Part shown: piece after piece, positions 47,300-56,748 of the stretch
Layout of the letters: each line of letters begins with the position of its first letter
Numbering within the stretch: the first letter of the stretch is position 1
Source: Symsagittifera roscoffensis
Taxonomy: Eukaryota; Xenacoelomorpha; Acoela; Convolutidae
Assembly: GCF_963678635.1 (NCBI RefSeq)
Contig: NC_087063.1
Location: 69,959,617-70,023,616, forward strand
Length of the DNA stretch: 64,000 bases
Direction of reading: 5' to 3'
Made by a program: the position numbers and the translations under genes
Notes under the pieces: generated by a model
Database searches by the model: none
Seen by the model: only the letters and a program-made list of their open reading frames with translations
What the model was told of the DNA's origin: nothing

Positions 47300-48840
47300 T
47301 TAGTCAATTAGCCCCATTTTATTACCGGCTAAGTGTTTGATATTGAAATGAAATGGGATTAGTCGATCAATCCATCTGGTTAATCTACTTTGACTGGTTT
47401 TTGATTTTTCGCTTGCATTTAAAGCGCTGATTAAAGCTTGGTGTTCTGTGATGACAATGAAATGTTTCCCGTTTAGATAATATTTGTAGTGTCCCATTGC
47501 TCACACTACACCGAGTAATTCTAGTTCGTTGTCCGAATACTTTTCTTCGAGGGAATTCAGAAATCTTGAAGCATAAGCATTTGCCACCCAAGCTTCTGGT
47601 GAATATTGTTCGGGTGATGCCCCTAATTCTGATGTAAAGGCATCAGTTACTAAACGTGTTTCTAGATGTTGGTCAAAATGTTTTGTTTTCTGTTATTTCA
47701 GATACTATCCTTTTATCCTCAAATGATGTATTGTGTTCCGGCTCCCAGTCAATTGGTTTATTTTTCAGGATGTTTTTCAATAGTGGCCTCAAAGCTGCTG
47801 CTGTTTGTGCTAATTTTGGGATATACCTGGTGAGGTGGTGTGTAGACCCCATAAAACGTTTAAGTTGTTTGGAGGTTTTTGGAGAGGAGAGCTTCTCAAT
47901 TGCTTCTGTTTTTCTTATTAAAGGTGTAGCGCCCTCGCTATTATTAGTTTTCCCTAGCCACTCAACTTGTTTACACGCAAACTTATATGTCCATGATTGT
48001 CCAATGATATGGCCAGATTTTCAACATCTACGTTTTCCAGAATCGTTTGAAGTTTTTGTTTGTGTATATCGATTGACCCCTCGGTCACAACCAATATGTC
48101 GTCTAAATATGCGTAGGTGTTTGAGCAATTTGTAAGTGTGAGATCGATGGCCTTTTGAATTATGACCGGCATATCCGCGAGGCCGTAAAATCAAGTTTGG
48201 AATTGGTAGGTTCCTGTGGCGTTGCCACGGATTAAATTGAAGTTGCATTGTTCCCGAGTTTATTTGTCTAACGGGATTTGTGAATACGCGTAACGCAAAT
48301 CCAGTATTGAGAATAGAGTTTGTTGACTATTGTTTGATTTAACTAGCTGTGCTATGTTGTCTTATTGTAGATCGATGTTAGGTATTTGGTGTTTATTCTT
48401 ATGAATAAACTTATTTATCTTCTTTGAGTCCAACACCAATTTCACCGTCTGGTCTTTTTTTTTACTGTAATCACGATTGGACTAATGAACTTTCGATCGG
48501 AACATTTATCAAGTTTTATTATGTGTTTTTGTTCCTTTTCTACTCGTTCTTGTAGGTGCACCGGGACACGGCGTCCTTTCTGTTGTACCGGAATAAATTC
48601 CTTATTGAATTGAGTCCGCATTACGTGATTTTTTGACTTTCCAACACGAATGCATAATTGTGGATAGTTATCTTTTTCCCATTGTTTGATTTCTGGGTTT
48701 GATTGTTCTTGTTCAAGTATACTCAGTACGTTCCCTTGTTTTAGTTTTTCCTGTATTAATCTTATTCCAATTTGAGGGAGGATATTTCTGCCTATCATGT
48801 TTGCTTTTTAGTTATCTACAATAATGAATGGAGCAGCTTT
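47300..48840 (-). pseudogene. Gypsy protease end, reverse transcriptase and RNase H, broken
   Basis: A retropepsin C-terminal block (MIGRNILPQIGIRL, 48760-48798) leads into the reverse transcriptase start (FISPIVITVKK, about 48460). The palm follows in several frames, with NATGTYQFQT near 48210 and the catalytic YLDDILVV near 48100. RNase H follows with KHFIVITEHQALISAL and RLTRWIDRL (47300-47497). The catalytic YLDD remains, but stops and frameshifts separate all blocks. Confidence 0.7.
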
Positions 48841-48956
48841 TATTTTCCAGCGTCCTGATTCAATCAAAAAGATCAGCCTTCCCTTTGGGACAATGGTTTC
48901 GCCATTGTAACATGCTAAGTTCCGAGCCGTGTCTTCCGGTGCAATTTGTTTCAGTA

Positions 48957-49600
48957 TTACGGAGTTGACATTTTTTGTATCCTCCGAGCGACATTGGAAC
49001 TCAGGGGTTCAGCGATGGCAAATAAGTCTTCTGTTTTTGTGTTCAGTTTAAAGATGTGTCCATTTAAATTCTCTTCTGGCAAATTTGTTACCTGATTGAT
49101 TTCAAATGCTTCTGATATTGCCATTACTGAAAAATTATTGACTTGATAATCCTCCCAACCATTTTTTGATGTAAAATCAGCAAACGCGACTGGATCGAGT
49201 TCGGTTCCTTGACTCTTTGATTCGGTTTTATCTTGTTCATTTTCATTTTTACGGTCTCCCAGATAATTAACACATCCTGAGCGACACACTTTAGCAAAAT
49301 GGCCTCGTTTTGCGCATTTAGAACAAAAATTATCCTTTTTGGGAAAGGATTGTAAGTGTTATTGTCCGAACTGGTTACCACATTTGTAGCATTGCTATTG
49401 GGTAGCGGTTCTGTACAGTACTTGCAATTTTTCGCCATTTGGACGATTGATCGGTGGATGTGTGGGAACCACACGTTTTGGCATAAATCCAGCCTTGCGG
49501 CCGACGCTGGGTGCGCCAAGTGTAGACTGTCCAGTATTGTCTGGCGCAGCTGTGTTGGTATAACAATGCGTTCGTCAATCAGCAGACAGTCCTCCCGCAC
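48957..49600 (-). pseudogene. Chimeric gag zinc knuckle with upstream integrase zinc domain
   Basis: At 49280-49345 the minus strand reads CSKCAKRGHFAKVC, a CX2CX4HX4C nucleocapsid knuckle, followed by an acidic linker (49289-48957) leading to the protease. Directly upstream (49411-49600) is LHLAHPASAARLDLCQNVW and KNCKYCTE, an integrase HHCC domain in the wrong place. The sequence at 49418-49510 matches 46866-46958 almost base for base, so the join is a rearrangement near 49405. Confidence 0.65.
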
Positions 49601-49699
49601 GTGTAGTCTGTTTCGGACTTTAATTCAATAATTTCCGTTGGCTGATTTTATTCATTACGTCGCCAATCCGTGTTATTTCAATAGTCAGATTTGACTATT

Positions 49700-50050
49700 A
49701 GTGTACATGGATTCCGAATTCAAATGATATTACATGCACATGCCATGGATTCCGCGTTCAAATACTCGCATGGCGGCACGAACAGGCATATACGCAAAAT
49801 CCCGGAATCCGGGACAATCAAGTAAACCACTGAAAATTGGCAAAATCCCGGAATCCATGGTATAGCGAACAATTACTTGAATTCGGAATCCAGGACATGG
49901 TCCCGGAATCCGAGCCATTTTTACTCAACCACTAAACAAATAGTTGCTAAACAAATAGTTGATAAATTCAATACACTATAACCATGGAATCCAAGACGTT
50001 GGAATCCAGTGAGAAAAATGGCATGGAATCCAAGACTTTTATATTTTTGA
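49700..50050. repeat. Cluster of GGAATCC-centred repeats
   Basis: GGAATCC or its complement GGATTCC occurs about nine times in 320 bp, in contexts such as CCCGGAATCCGGGAC and CATGGAATCCAAGAC, in both orientations. The same motif recurs at 54790-55050, 58470-58690 and 60950, and I did not notice it left of 49.7 kb. Confidence 0.75.
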
Positions 50051-50440
50051 ATTAATCTGGCAGAAGTTTACAGTTTTTAAGCAATTTTATTCCATCTTTT
50101 TTGTTTAGTTTGTCCTACAAGTTATTATAACTGCAACTATAATATACGTGCTAAAATACTGTATTCCGATGAAAAAAGTTGTGGGTACAATCGTTTGATC
50201 AAACTTAGTTATAACTACTAACTAATTAGTTACTAAGTAATTAGTAATTTCGAGCGGCCGAAATACTGTACATGTACTTCGATGAAAAAAGTTGTGGGTG
50301 CAAATGTTTGAACTATTACTAGTAGTAACTACACGTATGTAACATACAGGATGTTGAACATAAAATATATGGAACTTCCATTGAATGGGTGTAACACAAC
50401 TTGAAAAGTTTCTAAGGTAAAAAAGCTGAGCTTGTGAACC

Positions 50441-53187
50441 TCACATGTTGAACATGTATCGAGCAACTTTATCGCCATAATCGTATCGTAGCTGTTCGAA
50501 AGGCTCAATGTTTCTTCGGGCTTTGAATACAGCTAATCGTTTTGGCGGATCGAAGGCATTAAGAACAACTTCTATGATCTTCATATTCGCATCCAAATTC
50601 TTCTTGGAGTTTAGCGTGCTGTGATTAGCCAGTCGACCAAGACAGCGGTTGGTTGGATGTTCAACACACACTTCTGAAGAAGTATCGATGAAACGCTTCA
50701 CAGGCGCGCCAATTTCCAGCACAAATTCAGTCGGAACAGAACGGTTCCTTATCAAATCTTGATATGTTTTATCTGTCACAGCAACCCCATGGTAGTCCAT
50801 GATAATATCATCCTTCTGGAAGGCCTGTGTGCTGACAACGCCTGAATCAGAAAATGTTCAACATTTAAAGTTTACTCTATATTATGTAACACAGTTACAT
50901 GGCATTTTTCAATGGAATTCAAAAAAATGTATTGGTTGAAAACTTTATGACTTTTTAAAACTTTAAACTATAACGTTTGAATCAAAAAAGAAATTTTTTT
51001 GAAAAAGAAATTTTTGAAAGTTTTGGAAACTTGTCGTCAACGTTTTCAAGAAACGCAAGATTACCTCTTCCGAAGGTAGGGAAAACAACATCACAAATGC
51101 CAACCCATTCTTGCGTATCACATCTGTGGGCCAGAAGCGTTTGTGCTTCCAATGAAAGAAAGTTTCCAGTGCCTTTATAACTAATGCCGCTGGAATCAGA
51201 AAGCGGCTTTTGTTGTCGCTTGCTTTTCTCTTTCTGCAGCATGGCGATTTGGGTCATGACTTTCTTTAGGTCGTGATGAGTTTCCCATTTGTTTCGCTGG
51301 AAAAAACCCGACACGCGCGTCTCCGATACAACAAAGTTTGGATACTGTTTCACAAAAGCTTGGGCTCTAATTGTCTGTCTAATGTATCTTTGTTGATCTT
51401 GTCTACATCGCACAGCTTTTTCAACATCTTTGTAGGTGTGATTGACAATCTGGAAAAACTTGAGCGTATTGTTTCATACATCCAATTGATGAATTGTGAT
51501 ACTGTATAAAAAAACTGTGAAGTACAAATCAGCTGAAACAGTCGAAACTTTCCGAAAGTTTCCGAGTCGAAACGTTTTTTAAATTAAAAAAATTCTTGGA
51601 AAATCAAAGTAGTACCTTGTGAATTTCCTGCGTTTTGTGTTTCACCAGTTGAAAGGCAGGATCTTTTGACAAAGGCATGAATTTTGCCACTTGACGATCA
51701 AGCAATGTCTTGGGTCGCTTAGCAGGCTGCATTTGAGCAGAAATCTAAACAGATCCTTCTAGAACGAATTCCCCGTTGTGTTCAAATCATATTAGGAAGT
51801 TCAACTTCCACAGACTTATAAGTTAAAAGTTTAAAAGTACCATGTCAGAAACTGTGGCGGCAATTCTATTCACACGAAACTTGGTGTTTCCACTGGAGTT
51901 CACAAAAAAAAGTTCTGTTTTGACTTGGATTGGTTGCTCAGGGAAAGATCGGGTGAAAGAAATCTTTTCTTCCGGGACACTCTGAGGTAAGAAACGTGGT
52001 CGAACTTCAGTGTGATCAAGTTTCAAACCCTGTACGAGCCATCGCGGCAAAATGTGATTCGAACGTTCAGTAGACACTAAACAAACAGTTTCACAATTTT
52101 GAAAAAAAGTTATACGGAAGAAATTCAAGATGACTCACTTTCACTTGGTTCAATTGAAACCGTTATACAAGTATCGTCCTCATCTGACAATACCACAAAC
52201 GCTTGTGCAACTGCATGAACAGACATGCAGCTTATGGTTTTTTCTAGCATTGATGGCACGACATAACAGTATAAGAAGGCTTTCCTAAGTTGAAATAACG
52301 AAACACGTTGTTTATGGGTTAAAAAACCCGATTCTTGGAAAGCATCCAAGTGCTCTTTAACAAGTGTTTCGATTTCTTGCCTCTCGCAATGTTCATTTTG
52401 GTCGTCTTTGGACGAAGCAGCTTCAAGTTGTTGTTGAACGCGTGCAAGTTTTGCATTTATCTAAACTCAAAACAAAAACTTTTAGTTGAACTACAAAAGT
52501 GAACAAAAACATTAGCTGAAAGTTTCCAACTCTTCACGGTTTGAGCAGCAAAAGGAATCTTACCTCGGTTTGCGAGTCATTGTTCGTTGGAATAACTCGT
52601 TTTGCCATATTCTCAGATGAAGAATCAGTCGGAGGCTCTGTACTTGAACTGCCAGCCTGAGTGGCAGTCGCCGACTGCGGCGTGAACAGACGTATTTCCG
52701 ATGACAAAGTTGTTGATGAATGCTGGTTTGAAGGAGTTGATTCTGAAGGTTGAGAAAAAAAACGACTGAATTCTGTTCCATTGGCAGTGTAATCATCATG
52801 ATGTTCAGTGGGCTGGCTGGCAATTTGATTTCTATGAAAAAACGCGGGATCAAAGTGTGGGTACACCACTGGCATTGGGCTAATGAAGTTTGAATACCCT
52901 TCACTTCGAGAAGACACATGCTGCGGAGTCTCCAATGTGTGGTAAGTATTGTCATTATGATTAACATCTGTAATAATTGTACAAAGTTCAGCATAGGGCA
53001 TAGGTCGGATGGGGGTTCCTAAAGGAACATCCACAGATGGGTGCTGTGCAAAATTTTGGTCGAAAATCCGAGATGTACTACATCTGTTAGTAACAGACTG
53101 TTGACTAGATGGAGGTTCATTATGATCTCTATGGAAAACAGGAGTTTCAAGTTGCGCAGTATTCACAGCAGGAAGTTCGGAGTCCAT
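50441..53187 (-). CDS. SET-domain protein, KMT5A-like histone methyltransferase candidate
   Basis: Six exons join in frame with GT-AG introns: 53187-52564, 52460-52139, 52076-51841, 51744-51616, 51449-51065, 50841-50441. They give 698 aa. Residues 1-208 are low-complexity, rich in Ser/Pro/Thr/Gln. A helical middle with coiled-coil character (QQQLEAASSKDD) follows. The SET domain starts near residue 555 (GICDVVFPTFGRGVV) and continues with DDIIMDYHG, CLGRLANHS (cofactor-binding Asn-His at 638-639) and QLRYDYGDK (catalytic Tyr region, 684-690). The GRLxNHS/YDYGD pattern is closest to KMT5A/SETD8, the H4K20 monomethylase, as known for that family; no Cys-rich post-SET is present. Substrate is inference. 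The gene is divergent from the plus-strand gene at 53562. Confidence 0.85.
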
Positions 53188-53561
53188 AGTTCAGGTTAAC
53201 GAAACTTGGAATGAAATGAGAAGTGACTAGAAAGGATTGCAGAATCGAAGGGTGTTACTAACAACTTACTAATAATAGTATTTTTCAATAATTGAAGTTC
53301 AATTGGTGTTCAATTGGTACTCAAATTGGTTGTGATAATATGCCATATTATACTATATTATATTATACAGTGTATAATTGACTCTTAATTGCTGAATTAC
53401 TGCAATAATATAAGATAGTATAATATGGCATATTATCACAACCAATTTGAGTACCAATTGAACACCAATTGAACTTCAATTATCGTTTCAATAGTCGTTT
53501 TATGCGGTTAAACATAAAGGTTTAAATTGGTTGTTAAAAAATATAAAATCGCTCATACAAG
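53188..53561. promoter_or_regulatory. Shared divergent promoter region
   Basis: The 374 bp between the start codons of the SET gene (minus) and the unknown gene (plus) must hold both promoters or 5' leaders. Most of it is taken up by a perfect inverted repeat. An acceptor-like TTTCTAG lies about 45 bases before the SET start codon. No TATA box can be singled out in such AT-rich DNA. Confidence 0.5.
53290..53481. repeat. Perfect 67-bp inverted repeat (palindromic MITE-like)
   Basis: Arm 53290-53356 starts AATTGAAGTTCAATTGGTG and is exactly reverse-complementary to 53415-53481, with a 58-bp loop. Each arm contains internal copies of CAATTGG. Perfect arms suggest a recent insertion, gene conversion, or selection on the hairpin. 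Confidence 0.9.
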
Positions 53562-55686
53562 ATGCTTCCATCATTGTTCAAGGAAAAAGAAGAAGTGCAA
53601 GTTCTTGATGAAGTGACGTACATTTGGGAAGCCGCTAGAATACTGGGTTTCATTAGTAACTGGGGTGTGAGTGTCAAATGGACTGAATGGAAGGGTCCAC
53701 CCGTACAGATAACAATTCCAGAAGATCTTCGCGACAATCGGAGGATGAAACATTGGAAAATAAGAAAGACAATCAAAGTTGTTGAAGAGCCAGATAGGGC
53801 TAAAAGAAGAAACAAAAAAGATCCACTTCTGTTCAACCCAAGACGCTTAACTCGCAATACAGATGTTTTTTTCTGTGCTGCTTGTGAAACAGATTGCGTT
53901 GACAAATGCATTCTGATGACAGGGGTTGTACTGTACAACGATCCTTTCAAACGGGAATGTACATTGAGAATTTTGGACTCGGAGCACGATGAAAACCCCC
54001 GAGAAGAACCAGAGGCTAACATATTGGTTGTAAAATACAATCAACTTCGAAATCAAGGGCTCTGTGAAGATACGCTTACATCTGAGGTACTTATTCGCTT
54101 TGAAAAACATCTTTCAAAACATCACTCGGAAAGAAGTTCAACTTCAAAAGAAGTTTTTTTGAATAGCTGAAATTGAAAAACGTATTTTAACTTCATTCAT
54201 AATCTGTTTGAAATCGTGAATTGTTTCAGACATCTTTTTGTGACACGGCTACTTTAGTTTTGGAGCCATGTGAGGTTCAGGATCATCAACGTAATCCTAC
54301 AAAAAGAGCTAAAAAAGACGAAAAAGAAATTGACATGCTGACACTTCTCGAAGCCACAGAAGACATAGTGCCTTTGGCCTTTGTCCCTTGTTCCAACGGT
54401 GTCCTCAAGGTTTGTTAACAAAATAATTACAAGCATTGGAAGTGTGTGCCGCAATTTTTTCAGATGTCATAAAGTTAGGAATATATGTCTCAGCGCCCGA
54501 TCAAAATATTTTGTATAAAAATTCAATTCTTTGTTTCTCAGGTTGGATCAACTGCTTTCTATGGAGGGGAAAATTGCAGAGTAGACAGCTTGGACTTTCA
54601 AGGAAGGACAAAAAAGGCCTTTGCACAGTTGACATGCTTAAATAACGAGGACATTTCTATAAGGATGCCTGCACTCTTGGTTCAGCTAGCTTGTGAAGAC
54701 TACCTCTAGGTAAAGTTTTTTTAATGAAACATTCCGAATTTTTTTTGTCCCCGATTCCATGAAATTTAACAATGCTTACGACTGAGAAATAAAACTAGGA
54801 ATTCATGTTCAAACCTTTAGCCATAAGGCCCGGAATCCAGTGTCAAATGACAAAACATTGCCAATTTTTATCACCGGCTAAGGCCTACAATTTTCATTTG
54901 AAACATTCCGAATTTGTCACGTCCCGGATTCCATGGAATTTAACAATGCTTACGACTGAGAAACGAACTAGGAATTCATGTTCAAACCCTTAGCCATAAG
55001 GCCCGGAATCCAGTGTCAAATGACAAAACATTGCCAAATTTTATCACAGGCTAATGCCTACAATTTTTTTTAACGTTTTCAAAAACTGAAATACTTTGTT
55101 CAAAAGTACAGGATTTTGGCACGTGAAAACAGGCTAATGCCTACAATTTTTATAGTTTTCAAAAACTCAAATAATTTTATTCAAAAGTACAGGATTTTGG
55201 CACGTGACTAATTTTGTAACATTTCAGCATGAAACGTGTGACTTCAATGCAATTGAACATCCAATCAATTTATCGTTTGCGGTGTTTTCCGCCTTGAAAC
55301 GTGCTGTTGGACTGGCTAGGGACAAAAACTCCATCACTTTCAATCTTGGACCCGTGACCAAACTAACAAGACAAATAATGGGTTTTTCGACAGAATCCCA
55401 AAAGGAAGTGGTCAAATTTAGTGCAGCAATATCCGAAGGAAATCGAGGCTGCCACAAATCTTGGGATTCTGTGTTGGGTAGCAGGTGGGATGTATTGCCC
55501 GCACAAAAAGACAATGGTCATGATACACTTATAAAGTATTTAAGGATTACAAAACACCGTGAATTCACAAGTTTCAACTTACGATGCAACGTTCAAACGT
55601 GCACAGGCCACTACGCAAGTGAAGAAGACTACCGGACTCTTTTTTCACACAACTTAGAACAGTCAAAACCCCATTATTTTTATTAG
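53562..55686 (+). CDS. Unknown protein, divergent partner of the SET gene
   Basis: Exons 53562-54086, 54230-54409 and 54542-54709 join in phase (290 aa). The third ends in TAG immediately followed by a canonical donor (GTAAAG). A fourth exon, 55228-55686, follows acceptor ATTTCAG in the matching phase and would add 152 aa. Either the protein stops at 290 aa or the last codon of exon 3 has mutated to a stop. Residues 15-60 (VTYIWEAARILGF, SVKWTEWKG) resemble an SH3-like barrel of the chromo/Tudor type, with alternating hydrophobics and conserved Trp; this is weak. A Cys cluster follows (FFCAACETDCVDKC). I do not recognise exon 4. The gene is tail-to-tail with the JmjC gene. Confidence 0.65.
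54790..55200. repeat. GGAATCC-family repeats in the last intron
   Basis: Two direct copies of a unit with CTAGGAATTCATGTTCAAAC, AAGGCCCGGAATCCAGTG and ACATTGCCAA, at about 54797 and 54968, followed by copies of GTACAGGATTTTGGCACGTG. The same unit forms the arms of the foldback at 58350-58810. Confidence 0.8.
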
Positions 55687-56748
55687 TTCAACTAGTTCAA
55701 AGTTTCAGTGTTTTCGCGTGAATGTGATCAATTAAAGTTTCATAATCTTCAAACCTTGACAATGTAACTTTTTTCAAATCCGAAAATTGGCAATCAATTT
55801 TTTCTCTCTATTAAATGAAAAGAAAACAAATTGTTTGCAAACACTTCAATTGGAAATGTTTCTCATGAGGCTCATAGTAAGAGCTTTAAGCTATGTTTTT
55901 TTGACAGTGTCAGTACAAGCAGTACTGAAAAAAAATTACAGTATAATCATAATCATCATCATAACGTCATTCAATGACGTAAGTTATAAATTATCATCAT
56001 AAAGTCACTTTGACGGTCACTCACAGTGATAACTGCGCGCCGCGAAGGAGTTGAAAAGGCGTATTTACACAGAATTTGGAAGAAAGTGGACTCCACATCG
56101 AATGTTATTGTTTCATGTTCGAATAATCGAGAGAAAAATAACACGTTAAATGCGGTCGCTAGGGAGCAGAAGATTTTTTTGAGCAATATTCAGTGGTTGG
56201 CATAAACGGCTGTCAGGTTGAAGGATTTGCCTTTAACTTTTTGTTTGGACTTGGGGCTGGACTGACTAGGACACAATCATGTTGCCTCATCATCATCATG
56301 AGTTCGATTCGCTTTTCCAAAAGTTCAACTTTAGAGAAGTTGTTACCCAGGTTCGAAGAGTTTCCAGTTGCAAGTAATTTATCCTGGAAAACAATACTGG
56401 ATGACATCAAAAAATATATTCAACTTTATACTATAAATTGTGTGAAAAATATTCAATATTTCAACTTGAGAATAATTTGTACGTACGTTGTCTTTTACTA
56501 GGGAAACATGTTGTGCAAACGATGAGTCGTGTTTTTTCAGAATTTGAAACACGTCAAAAATTGCCGCGAGCTCATCGACATTTGCGTCGGATCCATCTCT
56601 GTAAACAAATTCAAAAATTTCAAAAAAATAGATTTTGTCATATTATTGCAATTATTGATTTTGAGGTTACATTATTATAAACTTCAACCACAGATTTTCA
56701 CAGTTGACTCTTTAACATGATGTTGAACTTTCAAAGATGTTAAACGAC
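55687..56748. other. Space between convergent genes
   Basis: It contains a short inverted motif (CGTCATTCAATGACG) near 55964 and several open frames on both strands without recognisable motifs. A hidden terminal exon of the JmjC gene cannot be excluded. Nothing else can be supported. Confidence 0.4.

Larger units (their letters stand above)
45043..49620 (-). mobile_element. Ty3/gypsy-type retrotransposon, decayed and rearranged
   Basis: The minus strand holds, in order, a zinc knuckle, a protease end, reverse transcriptase, RNase H and integrase, which is Ty3/gypsy order. At its 5' side (49410-49600) lies a second integrase zinc-binding segment, a near copy of 46860-47010, fused upstream of the zinc knuckle. 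At least two elements have therefore recombined. Long terminal repeats were not found on either side. Stops and frameshifts interrupt all domains. Confidence 0.7.
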
